DNA from: Aestuariivita sp.
Lineage (GTDB): Bacteria; Pseudomonadota; Alphaproteobacteria; Rhodobacterales; Rhodobacteraceae
Length of the DNA: 64,000 bases
Assembly (NCBI RefSeq): GCF_021404545.1
Contig: NZ_JAAWWD010000033.1
Location: 124,001-188,000 of the forward strand
Reading direction: 5' to 3'
Made by a program: the position numbers and the translations under genes. A model generated the notes under the pieces. It saw only the letters and a list, made by a program, of their open reading frames with translations, did not search any database and was not told the origin of the DNA. Numbering within the stretch: the stretch's first letter is position 1; the number at the start of each line of letters is the position of its first letter. Below, piece after piece: positions 25,901 through 34,283 of this stretch.

Positions 25901-26392
25901 AACCGAGAGGGGCGCGAACGGTTGCTGACCGCGTTTGAGCAGGTCAACAGCAACTTCTCGATGCTGTTCAAGCACCTCTTTGGCGGGGGAGAGGCCAATC
26001 TGGTGATGGTGGAGAGCGACGATCCCCTGGAGGCGGGCCTTGAGATCATGTGCCAGCCGCCGGGCAAGAAGCTCTCGACGCTCAGCCTCTTGTCGGGGGG
26101 GGAACAGACGCTGACCGCGCTGGCGCTGATCTTTGCGGTGTTTCTGGCCAATCCCGCGCCGATCTGTGTGCTGGATGAGGTGGACGCGCCTTTGGACGAC
26201 GCGAACGTCACCCGGTTCTGCGATCTGCTGGACGAGATGTGCCGCCAGACCGAAACACGGTTCCTCATCATCACCCACCACGCGGTAACGATGAGCCGGA
26301 TGGACCGTCTGTTCGGGGTCACGATGGCCGAGCAGGGGGTGTCACAGCTCGTCTCGGTCGATCTGAAGAAAGCCGAGGCGATGGTCGCCTGA
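22937..26392 (+). CDS. smc: Chromosome segregation protein SMC
   Basis: 1151 residues. SMC dimers with ScpA/ScpB extrude DNA loops and organise newly replicated origins. Walker A GPNGCGKSN is at residues 31-39; long coiled coils flank a hinge near residues 490-620 (GYEKALGAALADDLRAPA to VSVEGDLWRWDGYRAW); the C-terminal head has LSLLSGGEQTLTALAL and Walker B ICVLDEVDAPLDDAN. The start is a TTG that gives the standard MRFSKLRLTGFKSFVDPT; no in-frame ATG precedes it and the ribosome binding site is weak, suggesting low expression. Complete. Confidence 0.96.
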   Translation: MRFSKLRLTGFKSFVDPTDLIISDGLTGVVGPNGCGKSNLLEALRWVMGENRPTAMRGGGMEDVIFAGAATRPARNFAEVQLFLDNSDRLAPAGFNDNDTLEIVRRITRDVGSAYKTNGKDVRARDVQMLFADASTGAHSPALVRQGQISELINAKPKARRRILEEAAGISGLYQRRHEAELKLKGAESNLTRVDDVIEQLAAQLQQLARQARQAARYREIGEALRQAEGMLLYRRWREADEARAAADEALRTRTTEAAQAETAARQAAQGRIQADEALPPLREEEAIAAAVLQRLTVQGDRLNDEEARAAALIATLEGRIDQLARDIDRESGLNRDAGETIERLDWEARELAKASDGHDARLAAAAEAAHEAAVTLQDRETSLAQVTEDVARLAARHQSAQRLLEDSRKTLARSEAEAGKARDAVAAAQEALTGAALSQERATRAEAEAQALATRADEALNAADIARGETQTREAEARAQRSEAEGEMGALRAEVSALVKLVQRDTAEGGQVLDQLTVTPGYEKALGAALADDLRAPAVAADGPSGWAALSPYDQPQPLPEGVHQLAAHVTVPDVMLRRITQIGLVDADDGPRLQPFLQPGQRLVSVEGDLWRWDGYRAWAEDAPSAAALRLEQLNRLEALKQEMERVGARADAARLAHEALTKRLAELTEADRAARQARREADTQLADAGRALSRAEADRNLAEGRLETMNLAVTRHQEDATAARLQLREAETAAGGLGNLDAARARVEDIKITVEAARMTMMAKRSAHDELRREGEARLKRAQEVTKEVSGWKHRLETAEKRISELTTRKADSESELATASAAPADIAAKREALVGEITQAEARRAAASDALVGGEAAQRAAVEAERTAERAASEAREARAGAEARAEAARESVAAAAERIADDQQLTPNQLLTQLDVNPDDMPHADQLEAEVNRLKRQRDALGAVNLRADEDAKEVQEEHDTLVQEKMDLEEAIRTLRSGISSLNREGRERLLTAFEQVNSNFSMLFKHLFGGGEANLVMVESDDPLEAGLEIMCQPPGKKLSTLSLLSGGEQTLTALALIFAVFLANPAPICVLDEVDAPLDDANVTRFCDLLDEMCRQTETRFLIITHHAVTMSRMDRLFGVTMAEQGVSQLVSVDLKKAEAMVA

Positions 26393-26443
26393 TAAGCGCA
26401 TTGTGATGTTGGGTTGAGCGGTGCCTGCGCTAGGCTGCGGGGT

Positions 26444-26821
26444 ATGAAAATTTCAATAATCTGGTCGGTGTTTGTGCTGGCGGCGAGCGGCGCGACCGCA
26501 CAGGACTGGAACCTGCGGGACAGCGATGCGGTTTTGGGCGCCGCGGAAATGGCGATGATCGCCGATGGCGGATCGCTCACCTATTACGATGACGGGGTGT
26601 CGCTGTTTTCCGCGGGAGGGGCCTATTCCTATACTTATGCCGATGGGGGCGGGACCGCCTTTGGCCAGTTTCGTATCGAAGAGGGCGGGCAGATCTGCAT
26701 CGACTATCGAAACGGCTTTGCGCGCTGCGACATGTATGTGCGCAACAACGGGCGGCTTGTTCTGCTGACCGCAGATGGCGAGCGTTATCCGGTCAAGGTC
26801 GAGACCGGTGTTGCGCCGTAA
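26444..26821 (+). CDS. Small secreted protein of unknown function
   Basis: 125 residues with a signal peptide (MKISIIWSVFVLAASGATAQ, cleavage after TAQ or ATA). The mature part has SDAVLGAAEMAMIADGGSLTYYDDGVSLF, GGTAFGQFRIEEGGQICIDYRNGFARCDMYVRNNGRLVLLTADGERYPV, and two Cys that could pair. The pattern of short beta strands suggests a small beta-rich periplasmic protein. It starts 51 bases after smc. No function can be assigned; I think similar proteins occur in related marine alphaproteobacteria but this is memory, not a search. Confidence 0.72.
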   Translation: MKISIIWSVFVLAASGATAQDWNLRDSDAVLGAAEMAMIADGGSLTYYDDGVSLFSAGGAYSYTYADGGGTAFGQFRIEEGGQICIDYRNGFARCDMYVRNNGRLVLLTADGERYPVKVETGVAP

Positions 26822-26880
26822 CCGCCGCATCAGCGCCGCCGATTAAGATTTTGGACATCTCCCGCTTCTAGCGTTTTCCC

Positions 26881-26909
26881 ACCGCAAACCCTTGCGGTGA
26901 AAGGAGGTG
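26881..26909 (+). promoter_or_regulatory. Hairpin plus strong Shine-Dalgarno before a miniprotein
   Basis: A 7-bp stem (ACCGCAA / TTGCGGT, 4-base loop) at 26881-26898 followed within three bases by AAAGGAGGTG. The Shine-Dalgarno is close to ideal and stands about 11 bases before the ATG at 26921. The hairpin could tune access to it. Confidence 0.6.
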
Positions 26910-26920
26910 TTTGTGTTGAC

Positions 26921-27010
26921 ATGACACAAGAGACGTTCTGGAAATGGATGGTGTTTCTGACAGGGGCGGGTTTGGTTCTGGGCATCATCCGGCTTGTTTT
27001 GAGCCTATAG
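26921..27010 (+). CDS. 29-residue single-pass membrane miniprotein
   Basis: A very short frame, MTQETFWKWM followed by the helix VFLTGAGLVLGIIRLVLSL, ending in TAG. It consists of a short polar head with two Trp and one membrane-spanning helix with no tail. The nearly perfect AAAGGAGGTG upstream is the main reason to believe it is translated, since intergenic sequence seldom carries such a site. Downstream is a 13-bp hairpin. Function unknown; miniproteins of this form often regulate a membrane partner or act as small toxins. No antitoxin RNA was seen. Confidence 0.58.
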   Translation: MTQETFWKWMVFLTGAGLVLGIIRLVLSL

Positions 27011-27023
27011 ATTTTGAACCAGT

Positions 27024-27056
27024 TGGCCGCGCAGAGATGATAGCTCTGCGCGGCCA
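27024..27056 (+). terminator. Hairpin between the miniprotein and the transglycosylase
   Basis: Perfect 13-bp stem (TGGCCGCGCAGAG / CTCTGCGCGGCCA, 7-base loop) in the convergent spacer. No T-run on either side, so it may be a Rho-assisted or bidirectional transcript end rather than a classical terminator. Confidence 0.6.
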
Positions 27057-27141
27057 TTAGAGTGGTTGCGTTGCCACAGGCACGTTCTGGAAAGCCCATA
27101 ATATAGCAATTCCCTTAGATTTGGTAAAGGATCGGCCCCGC

Positions 27142-28311
27142 TCAGAGCCGGTTGAGCAAGGCAGGCGTCGGCCAGGCATCGACAGGCAGCCCCAGCCGCG
27201 CCTGCTCAGCACGCACGGCGGCACGGGTGCCCGCGCCCAGAATGCCGTCGATATTGCCCACATCGTGTCCGCGTGCGCGCAGCCTTTGCTGAAGCGCTTT
27301 CATCTTATCACCGCTCAGCCCCGGCTCGGGGGTGCCTGCGTCATAGACCGGCGCGCCCTCCAATCGGGTGGCGAAATAGGCGGCCGTCAGAACATAGGTA
27401 AAGCTCTGGTTCCACTCGAAATACACGTTGAAATTCGGATAGGCGATAAAGGCCGGGCCGCGATGGCCTTGCGGAATGATAATCGAGGCGGGCAGATCGG
27501 GCCGGGCAAAGGTACCAGCGCGGGGCACGACACCTAACGTGGCCCAGTCCTGAGCACTGCGTACTTCATTCAGGCCGGTCAGCGACCAGTCGAACCCCTC
27601 GGGCATCCGCACTTCCTCCAGCCACGGCTCGCCCGCGCGCCAGCCCAGGTGTTGCAGCATCTTGCCCCCCGACATCAGCGCGTCGGGCGCGGAGGTCTTG
27701 AGATACACATGCCCGTCGCCATCGCCATCCACCCCGTTTTCCAGGATATCACGGGGCAGCATCTGCACCATGCCGATCTCACCCGCCCAGGCGCCGCTGG
27801 TGCGCGCGGGGTCGAAATCGCCGTTCTCATAAAGCTCAAGGGCAGCAAAGATCTGAGGGCGGAAAAGCGCGGGTCTGCGGCAGTCATGCGACAGGGTCAC
27901 CAGCGCGTTGAGCGTGTTGAAATCACCCTGAAAGCTGCCGTAATCGGTCTCAAATGCCCAAAAGGCCAGGAGCACCCCACGCGACACGCCGAATTCCCGT
28001 TCGATCCGGTCAAACACGACGTCGTAGCGCTGTGCGTTCTGCCGCCCGCGGTCGATCCGGTTCTGCGAGATCAGGCGGCGCGAGAAATCGACGAAGGGGC
28101 GCTGGAACACGCCTTGCGCCCGATCGGCCCGCAGCACCTTCGGATCCTGGCGCGCGCTGGCGAAAAACGCCTCTACCGTGGCCGGGGCATGGCCCTTGGC
28201 GATGGCTTCGTCCTTGAGACCCGCAAGAAAGGCGGGGAACGATGCGCCACAGGCAGCGTGGAGCGGTGTGGCCATGAGGCTCAAAGCGGTCAAGATACTG
28301 ATAAATCGCAT
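27142..28311 (-). CDS. Lytic murein transglycosylase (MltB family) with peptidoglycan-binding domain
   Basis: 389 residues with a signal peptide (MRFISILTALSLMATPLHAA). The catalytic domain holds FGVSRGVLLAFWAFETDYGSFQGDFNTLNALVTL, where the Glu of ETDYG is the acid catalyst, plus GEIGMVQMLPRDILENGVDGDGDGHVYL and YLEWNQS-type segments. A C-terminal peptidoglycan-binding domain follows (DKMKALQQRLRARGHDVGNIDGILGAGTRAAV). It cleaves the MurNAc-GlcNAc bond with formation of 1,6-anhydro ends during wall turnover. No lipobox Cys, so periplasmic and soluble rather than lipid-anchored. Confidence 0.93.
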   Translation of the reverse strand: MRFISILTALSLMATPLHAACGASFPAFLAGLKDEAIAKGHAPATVEAFFASARQDPKVLRADRAQGVFQRPFVDFSRRLISQNRIDRGRQNAQRYDVVFDRIEREFGVSRGVLLAFWAFETDYGSFQGDFNTLNALVTLSHDCRRPALFRPQIFAALELYENGDFDPARTSGAWAGEIGMVQMLPRDILENGVDGDGDGHVYLKTSAPDALMSGGKMLQHLGWRAGEPWLEEVRMPEGFDWSLTGLNEVRSAQDWATLGVVPRAGTFARPDLPASIIIPQGHRGPAFIAYPNFNVYFEWNQSFTYVLTAAYFATRLEGAPVYDAGTPEPGLSGDKMKALQQRLRARGHDVGNIDGILGAGTRAAVRAEQARLGLPVDAWPTPALLNRL

Positions 28312-28355
28312 GGAAAAATCCTTGAGTTCCTTATGCGGCAGAGCCTAACGTCGCC

Positions 28356-29261
28356 CTAGAAAATCGCAATCACAAGGCAGAGAGCGATCATTGCGCCCCA
28401 AGCCCGCCAGAGTGTCGTGACGGCGCGATCAATCTCATCTGGCCCGATGTCATGGCTGCCATCGCCATGCACAAATGGCAGCACGCGGCGCGCACCATCA
28501 TAGCTGCGTGGCCCGGCAAGGGCGGCATTCAACACCCGCGCCATCGCGGCCTCGGGCCAGCCCGCATTGGGCGAACGGTGCAGCGCAGCATCGCCTTGGA
28601 TCGCTCCCCAGCCGGTAAAGCGGCCCGAGGACAGCGCGATCAGCACGGCGGTCATTCGCGCCGGGATCCAGTTCATGACATCGTCCAGACGCGCCGCGGC
28701 CCAGCCGAACTCCTCGTACCTTTCGGTGCGGTAGCCGATCATGCTGTCGGCGGTGTTGATGACCTTATAGGCAAGGATCCCCGGCAGCCCGCCCAAAAGG
28801 AACCAGACCGCAGGGGCCACCACCCCGTCCGAGAGGTTTTCGGCAGCGCTTTCGATTGCCGCACGGGCCACGTCGCTCCGGTCCATCGCGGAGGTGTCGC
28901 GGCTGACGATGCGGGCGACCATCATGCGCCCGTCGGCCACCGAAAGGCGCAGCGCATCGGCCACCGCCCGCACATGCTGCACGAGCGAGCGTTGGGCCAG
29001 CAGAATGGCGACAACAAGCAGTTCGACCAGCGGACCGAACAGCGACAGGGCGAGGCCCAGCAGGATTGCCCCGGCCACAAGGATTGCCACCGTCAGAACA
29101 CCGGCACGGCGCTTGTGCGCACCGCGATTGTACCGCGTCTCACACCAGGTCACGGCTTTGCCCATCAGGACCGCCGGGTGGGGCGCACGCGACCAAAGCC
29201 AGCGCGGCTCTCCCAGCACGGCATCAAGCGTTGCTGCGGCCGCGAGAACAGCGGCGCTCAC
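28356..29261 (-). CDS. cobD: Adenosylcobinamide-phosphate synthase CobD (CbiB)
   Basis: 301 residues from the GTG at 29261, which overlaps the cobC stop (GTGA); the 39 codons upstream in frame run over cobC and are not used. The integral membrane enzyme attaches the aminopropanol phosphate arm to cobyric acid. Family features: [90 protein letters not shown]. About five membrane helices. Works with cobC in the same step region of vitamin B12 synthesis. Confidence 0.94.
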   Translation of the reverse strand: MSAAVLAAAATLDAVLGEPRWLWSRAPHPAVLMGKAVTWCETRYNRGAHKRRAGVLTVAILVAGAILLGLALSLFGPLVELLVVAILLAQRSLVQHVRAVADALRLSVADGRMMVARIVSRDTSAMDRSDVARAAIESAAENLSDGVVAPAVWFLLGGLPGILAYKVINTADSMIGYRTERYEEFGWAAARLDDVMNWIPARMTAVLIALSSGRFTGWGAIQGDAALHRSPNAGWPEAAMARVLNAALAGPRSYDGARRVLPFVHGDGSHDIGPDEIDRAVTTLWRAWGAMIALCLVIAIF

Positions 29262-30214
29262 AGCGCGTCCTCCAACTGTGTCCAGCGGTCTTCGGGGGGC
29301 AGGCCAAGACGGATCAGATCGTCGGCATATGGAAAGACCCGCGTCCAGATCTGGGCGTGGGCGAGGCGGGTCTGCCAATGCTCTGCGCAGTCAACGCGGT
29401 AGAGTCCGAAGAGATCCGTGCCTCCCACCGTTTCGGCCCCCGCACCGACCAGCATCGCATCCATCCGTTTGCGATTTTGCGACAGGCGCGCCCGGGTCCG
29501 TTCGGCCCAGTCTGTGTCCCCGAGAGCCTGTGCACCGACAAGCAGCGCGGGCCCCGAGACAGGCCAGGGGCCCAGCATGTCGGCCAATCGGGCAATGGTG
29601 TCCGCTGCGGCAATGGCAAAGCCCAGCCGCAGCCCCGCAAGCCCCCAGAACTTGCCGAAGCTCTTCAGCACCACGATACCGGGTCGGGCGGCATGTGCGA
29701 TCAGGCTGTGATCCGGAATCACATCGCAAAAACTCTCGTCAATCACGGTCAGGCCGGGATGAAACGCGCCGGGCGAAAAGAGCCGCCCATCGGGATTGTT
29801 GGGATGCACCAGGACGCGCGCATCCGCCGGACCGTGATCGCGCACCTGCCAGCCCGCCGCGCGGAACGCCGCGCCATGTTCGTTATAGGTGGGTGGGGTG
29901 ATCTGGACGCGGGTGCCTTGGATCAGGCGCGGCATCTGCGCGATCAGCGCCGACGCGCCGGGTGCGGCCAAAACCGCCGCCCCGTCTGGAACTTGCCAGA
30001 ACCCGCGCGCCGCCTGTATCAGCCGATCTTGCGCCTCTGTGTCCGGCAGCGCGCTCCAGGCCGCGTCGGGAAATGTCGGCACCGGATAGGGTTGTGGGTT
30101 GATGCCCGTCGAAAGATCCAGCCACACCGCGCGCCTGCCTCCGAACCGGGCCATGGCTGCATCCAGATTGCCGCCATGATCGCGTGGCCGTGCATCGTGT
30201 AAGATGTGGGTCAT
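29258..30214 (-). CDS. cobC: Threonine-phosphate decarboxylase CobC
   Basis: 318 residues from the ATG at 30214 ([16 protein letters not shown]); a start at 30241 would add nine. PLP enzyme of the aminotransferase fold that makes (R)-1-amino-2-propanol phosphate for cobalamin. Visible: [37 protein letters not shown] and the PLP Lys in [19 protein letters not shown]. It overlaps cobD by 4 bases. The rest of the cobalamin genes are not in the window. It is divergent from a receiver-domain gene with a CtrA-type site between. Confidence 0.93.
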   Translation of the reverse strand: MTHILHDARPRDHGGNLDAAMARFGGRRAVWLDLSTGINPQPYPVPTFPDAAWSALPDTEAQDRLIQAARGFWQVPDGAAVLAAPGASALIAQMPRLIQGTRVQITPPTYNEHGAAFRAAGWQVRDHGPADARVLVHPNNPDGRLFSPGAFHPGLTVIDESFCDVIPDHSLIAHAARPGIVVLKSFGKFWGLAGLRLGFAIAAADTIARLADMLGPWPVSGPALLVGAQALGDTDWAERTRARLSQNRKRMDAMLVGAGAETVGGTDLFGLYRVDCAEHWQTRLAHAQIWTRVFPYADDLIRLGLPPEDRWTQLEDAL

Positions 30215-30306
30215 CGAGGCTCCTGGATCATTCGACCGCATCGAACGGCGATTTCTCGCCGCTTTTTAGGCTAATTGCAGTGGATGTTAAGACTCTGATT
30301 GCAGCG

Positions 30307-30321
30307 TTAAGGAATTGTTAA
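30307..30321. promoter_or_regulatory. CtrA-type binding site TTAA-N7-TTAA
   Basis: TTAA, seven bases (GGAATTG), TTAA, a full match to the alphaproteobacterial CtrA consensus, 69 bases before the receiver-domain gene. Single half-sites lie nearby at 30286 and 30340 (GTTAAG). Located in the divergent spacer with cobC, but nearer the receiver gene. Confidence 0.65.
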
Positions 30322-30389
30322 TCAATTCTGAACAAACCGTTAAGCAGGCAATCGGCGGTGGGTACGGCGTGAGCCTGGGAAGCGAAACC

Positions 30390-30752
30390 ATGAATGTCTT
30401 GATCGTTGAAAGCAGTGTCGATCTGGGTGAGCTGTGGCAGCGCCACTTGCAACGCCAGAGGTCGAACGTGGACCTGGTCTACAGCCAGGATGCCGCAATC
30501 GAAGCGTTATGTCACAAGGCCTATGACATCATCGTGCTCGATCTGGTGTTGAACACCGGCAGTGCGCTGGCCGTTGCCGATTTCGCCAGTTACCGCCACC
30601 CGGACGCCCGGGTGATCTTTGTCACCAATACCACATTCTTCTCGGATGGCTCGATCTTTGCACACAGTCCAAACGCCTGCGCGTTCCTGCAAAGCTCCAC
30701 CCCGCCCGAAGATCTGGCGGCGATGGTGGAGCATTACGCGATCCCGCGTTAA
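30390..30752 (+). CDS. Stand-alone response-regulator receiver domain, atypical
   Basis: 120 residues from the ATG at 30390 (GTG and TTG starts further upstream are possible but unlike the family). A single receiver fold with no output domain: MNVLIVESS, phosphoacceptor Asp51 in IIVLDLVL, then RVIFVTNTT. The acidic pair is reduced (Glu-Ser in place of two acids) and the conserved switch Lys of the FLxKP motif is missing (AFLQSSTPPEDL), so phosphorylation-driven switching may be altered. A full CtrA-type site upstream suggests cell-cycle or motility-linked control. It converges on the next gene with a 4-base overlap. Confidence 0.8.
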   Translation: MNVLIVESSVDLGELWQRHLQRQRSNVDLVYSQDAAIEALCHKAYDIIVLDLVLNTGSALAVADFASYRHPDARVIFVTNTTFFSDGSIFAHSPNACAFLQSSTPPEDLAAMVEHYAIPR

Positions 30753-31723
30753 CCACGATCATGCGGTGCGGCATAGTCCAGCACCGGGTTGATCGGGATG
30801 ATCCGGTGCGGATTGATGCTGTCGTGGCTGTAATGATAGTGGCGCACGATATGGGCCATGTTCACCGTCTCGGCCACGCCGGGCCATTGATATAGCTCGC
30901 GGGTAAAAGCCCAGAGATTTGGGTAATCCACGATCCGGCGACGGTTGCATTTGAAATGCAAATGATAGACCGGATCGAAGCGGATCAGCGTGGTGAAGAG
31001 CCGCCAGTCGGCTTCAGTGACGCGCGCGCCCATCAGATAGCGGTTCCCGGCCAGCCGCGCCTCGATCCACTCCAGACTGTCGAAAAGCGCATGCACGGCC
31101 TCGTCATAGGCGGTTTGAGTGGTGGCGAACCCGGCGCGGTAAACGCCGTTGTTTACCGTGTCGTAAATGCGTGCGTTCACCCCTTCGATATCGTCGCGCA
31201 TCTCCGTGGGCCAATAATCGTCGGTATTGCCGGTCAGCCCGTTAAAGGCGCTGTTGAACATCCGAATGATCTCAGAGCTTTCGTTGGAGACAATGGTGTT
31301 CTGCGCCTTGTCCCACAGGATTGGCACGGTGACGCGCCCGGAATAGGCAGGATCGGCGCGGGTATAGAGTTGATGGGCATGATCAGACCCAAAGAGCGGA
31401 TCTCCGATGGCGCCGTGGTCATCGGTCTGAAAGCTCCAGCCCTGGTCCAGCATGTCAGGATGCACGGCCGAAACCGATATGTGATCTTCCAGCCCTTTGA
31501 GCGTGCGGAAAATCAGTGTGCGATGCGCCCAGGGGCAGGCGTATGAGACATAGAGGTGATACCGTCCGCTTTCGGCGGCAAACCCGGCCTTGCCGGATGG
31601 TCCGGTCCCGCCGTCCGCAGTAATCCAATTGCGAAACTGCGAGTGGGAGCGGACGAACTTACCCCCGGTTGACGCGGTATCATACCATTGATCGTGCCAG
31701 GTGCCGTCAACAAGTAGGCCCAT
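30749..31723 (-). CDS. yqjG: Glutathionyl-hydroquinone reductase (YqjG/ECM4 family)
   Basis: 324 residues of the Xi-class glutathione transferase family. It reduces glutathionyl-hydroquinones to hydroquinones using a Cys, here in the motif YVSYACPWAHRTLIFR (CPWAH); VTVPILWDKAQNTIVSNESSEIIRMFN is the glutathione-binding part and EADWRLFTTLIRFDPVYHLHFKCN the C-terminal helical domain. Cytosolic detoxification of quinones. Size is normal. Convergent with the receiver gene; no operon. Confidence 0.94.
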   Translation of the reverse strand: MGLLVDGTWHDQWYDTASTGGKFVRSHSQFRNWITADGGTGPSGKAGFAAESGRYHLYVSYACPWAHRTLIFRTLKGLEDHISVSAVHPDMLDQGWSFQTDDHGAIGDPLFGSDHAHQLYTRADPAYSGRVTVPILWDKAQNTIVSNESSEIIRMFNSAFNGLTGNTDDYWPTEMRDDIEGVNARIYDTVNNGVYRAGFATTQTAYDEAVHALFDSLEWIEARLAGNRYLMGARVTEADWRLFTTLIRFDPVYHLHFKCNRRRIVDYPNLWAFTRELYQWPGVAETVNMAHIVRHYHYSHDSINPHRIIPINPVLDYAAPHDRG

Positions 31724-31918
31724 ATCGGCGCTCCTTTTTTGTGTCTTTGCAGGAATTTAAGGAATGAGAGGCGCCCTGAACACTCTCTACACTCGCGCAG
31801 CGGCCCTGCGGACGTGCACAAATTGCAACAACATGGGCGGAAGGCCGCGCGTGTTATTTGTGTTTTAGGGGAATCACTCCAGATTGATCAAAGGCGCGAC
31901 CGAAGAAAGAGGGCGGCG

Positions 31919-32269
31919 ATGACCACATTCCTACCCAAGAGTCTCCAGCAAGATATAGAGAGCGCACGGATCGCCGCACTGAAAAAGGCATCGCGCCTGC
32001 GCGTTCAGGCAGACGGACGCGAACACCCTGTGCTACGCCTCTGGTCGAACGGTTTTGCGGTTGAGACGGGCGTGGTGCCAACGTTGCGCGGGCTGGTCGA
32101 TCTTTATGATGGCGCCAAACAGATCTCGCAGTGTCTGATCATCGCCTCGGAGGAGGATGCGGGCGAAATGCGTTATGAGTTCAAGCGCGCAACAGGGGTG
32201 ACGGACCGCGCACCGCTTGACTTTTATCGTGCGCCATACGCGCCTGTGGCGCTCTTGGGCAAGGACTGA
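31919..32269 (+). CDS. Conserved hypothetical protein, possibly PilZ-like beta barrel
   Basis: 116 residues from the ATG at 31919, preceded by a GA-rich stretch (GAAGAAAGAGGGCGG). A helical start (LPKSLQQDIESARIAALKKASRLRV) is followed by beta-rich sequence: HPVLRLWSNGFAVETGVVPTLRGLVDLYDGAKQISQCLIIA. The pattern of a basic stretch before RLWSNGFAV and LRGLVDLYDG recalls a small PilZ-type barrel, but the RxxxR and DxSxxG motifs for cyclic di-GMP are not evident, so I do not claim binding. Function unknown. It is divergent from yqjG. Confidence 0.68.
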   Translation: MTTFLPKSLQQDIESARIAALKKASRLRVQADGREHPVLRLWSNGFAVETGVVPTLRGLVDLYDGAKQISQCLIIASEEDAGEMRYEFKRATGVTDRAPLDFYRAPYAPVALLGKD

Positions 32270-32491
32270 ACAGTCGTCTGGGTGAGGGGCGCTGGACAGG
32301 GCGGACTGCCCAGCGCATGCGCCAATTCGCTTGGGTAGGATCGGCAACGAACGCTCTCTCGGCTGTCCGATCCGGGGCACGCCTGCGCGCGGGTGAGGGG
32401 AGCTTGCAATCCTGCGAACCGGCATGTCCGCATCGCGGGTTCAAAGCAGATAGTGTGCGGCGCAGCCGCGCCTTTGGATTCAGGTCAGTGC

Positions 32492-33664
32492 CTATTGCAA
32501 ATCGTCAAACGCCTTGGCCAGACGCTCAACCGCTTCATCGACACGTGCGCGCGGAGTGGCGATGTTGAACCGCAGAAAGCTCTCTCCCCCTTTACCAAAG
32601 GTCGGCCCGTGGTTCACCGCGATCCGCGCGTCCTGTTCCACCCGTTTGGTGAAATCGGCCATCTCCATTCCCGTGCCCGAGAAATCGACCCAGGCAAGAT
32701 AGGTGGCCTCCAGCGCCATCGACCGCAGCCCCGGTATCGCGTTCACGCCCGCGTCAAAGGCTTTGCGGTTCTGATCGAGATAGGCCACCAGGTCATCGAC
32801 CCAGGCCGCGCCTTCGGGGCTGTAGGCTGCGGTCGCCATAAAAAGGCCAAAGGAGTTGGGCGAAAGACCCAGTGCCGCCATCCGCGCGCCGAACCTGGCG
32901 CGCAGGTCGGGGTCCTCGATAATCACATTGCCCGAATGGCTGCCCGCAATGTTGAACGTCTTGGTGGTCGCGGTCATCATCACCAACCGGTCGGTGATCG
33001 ACGGATCGACCGTGGACATGGGAATATGTCTGTGGCCGGGAAAGACCAGATCGTGGTGGATCTCATCCGAGACCAGGATCAGGTCGTGGCGTTTGGCGAA
33101 ATCGGCCAGGTCCTGAAGCTCGGCCCGGGTCCAGACCCTGCCGCCGGGATTGTGGGGAGAGCAGAGGATAAGCATCGTCTCATGCCCCTTCATCTGCGCG
33201 TCCCAGGCCGCGATATCCAGAACATAGCGCCCGTCCTCCAGCGCCATCTCGCACTCGATCACCTCACGGCCCGCAGCGTTAATCACCTTGGCAAAGGCGT
33301 GATAGACCGGTGTCATCAGGACGATCCCGTCTTTGGGCTGGCTGAACGCATCGACACACATCGCGGTGCCGTTGACCAGCCCATGGGTGGTAAAGATCCA
33401 GTCCGGCTCGACGTGCCAGCCGTGCCGCTGGTCCATCCACCATGCAATGGCGGCCTTGTATTTGGTATCGTCGCCGAAATAGCCGTAGATGCCATGATCG
33501 ATCAGGGACCGCAGCGCGTCCTGGATCACCTCGGGCGGGCGGAAATCCATATCTGCCACCCACATGGCGATGCCATCTGTCTCGGGCACGCCATAGAGCT
33601 TTTCCATCATATCCCATTTCACGCAGTGGCTTCCGCGACGGTCGATGATTTCGTCAAAACTCAT
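32492..33664 (-). CDS. patB: PatB/MalY-type PLP-dependent C-S lyase
   Basis: 390 residues of fold-type I PLP enzymes. Landmarks: AMWVADMDFRPPEVIQDAL near the N-terminus (the MalY/PatB hallmark WVADMDF), LCSPHNPGGRVW, SDEIHHDLVFPGHRHIP and the PLP Lys in MMTATTKTFNIAGS. The family cleaves cystathionine or other cysteine S-conjugates to a thiol, pyruvate and ammonia. In marine roseobacters a PatB lyase takes part in organosulfur metabolism, but the real substrate here is open. It is divergent from the deformylase operon. Confidence 0.9.
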   Translation of the reverse strand: MSFDEIIDRRGSHCVKWDMMEKLYGVPETDGIAMWVADMDFRPPEVIQDALRSLIDHGIYGYFGDDTKYKAAIAWWMDQRHGWHVEPDWIFTTHGLVNGTAMCVDAFSQPKDGIVLMTPVYHAFAKVINAAGREVIECEMALEDGRYVLDIAAWDAQMKGHETMLILCSPHNPGGRVWTRAELQDLADFAKRHDLILVSDEIHHDLVFPGHRHIPMSTVDPSITDRLVMMTATTKTFNIAGSHSGNVIIEDPDLRARFGARMAALGLSPNSFGLFMATAAYSPEGAAWVDDLVAYLDQNRKAFDAGVNAIPGLRSMALEATYLAWVDFSGTGMEMADFTKRVEQDARIAVNHGPTFGKGGESFLRFNIATPRARVDEAVERLAKAFDDLQ

Positions 33665-33764
33665 GGGTGTTCTCCGGTCTTGGTTTGACGCGCCAAGCTA
33701 ACGCGCGCGCGGCTGAACGCAAGAGGCGTTGCGATGCGCGGGGTGATGACCTAAATCGTGGCAG

Positions 33765-34283
33765 ATGAAACGTGATATTCTGATCCACCCCGATCCAAGG
33801 CTGAAAAAGCTGTGCGCGCCGGTGAGCGATCTGTCCGACATGCTGCGCGCGCTGGCCGATGACATGCTTGAGACGATGTATGCCGCCCCCGGCATCGGTC
33901 TGGCCGCCCCGCAGGTGGGGGAGCTGAGCCGCCTGATCGTTCTGGATTGCATTAAGGCGGACGAGGGCACGCCGCGCCCGCTGGTGATGTTCAACCCCGA
34001 GGTTATCGCCGTGTCAGACGACACGAATGTCTATGAGGAAGGCTGCCTGTCGATCCCCGATCAGTTCGCTGATGTCACCCGCCCACGGGCAGTGGAGGTC
34101 GCCTGGATCGACCGTGACGGTAACGCCTGTCAGGAGGTGTTTGACGGGCTTTGGGCCACTTGCGTACAGCATGAGATCGACCATCTGGATGGCAAGCTCT
34201 TTATCGACTATCTCAAACCGCTGAAACGCCAGATGATCACGCGCAAGATGCAAAAACTCAAGCGCGAGCGGGCGCGGGCATGA
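33765..34283 (+). CDS. def: Peptide deformylase 1
   Basis: 172 residues with all three catalytic motifs: GIGLAAPQVG at 43-52, EEGCLSIPD with metal ligand Cys94, and QHEIDHLDG with His136, Glu137 and His140. It removes the formyl group from nascent chains using Fe(II). This is the housekeeping-like copy, longest at the C-terminus (KRQMITRKMQKLKRERARA). First of a string def-def-def-fmt whose members overlap by four bases each, so all four should be translated together. Confidence 0.95.
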   Translation: MKRDILIHPDPRLKKLCAPVSDLSDMLRALADDMLETMYAAPGIGLAAPQVGELSRLIVLDCIKADEGTPRPLVMFNPEVIAVSDDTNVYEEGCLSIPDQFADVTRPRAVEVAWIDRDGNACQEVFDGLWATCVQHEIDHLDGKLFIDYLKPLKRQMITRKMQKLKRERARA

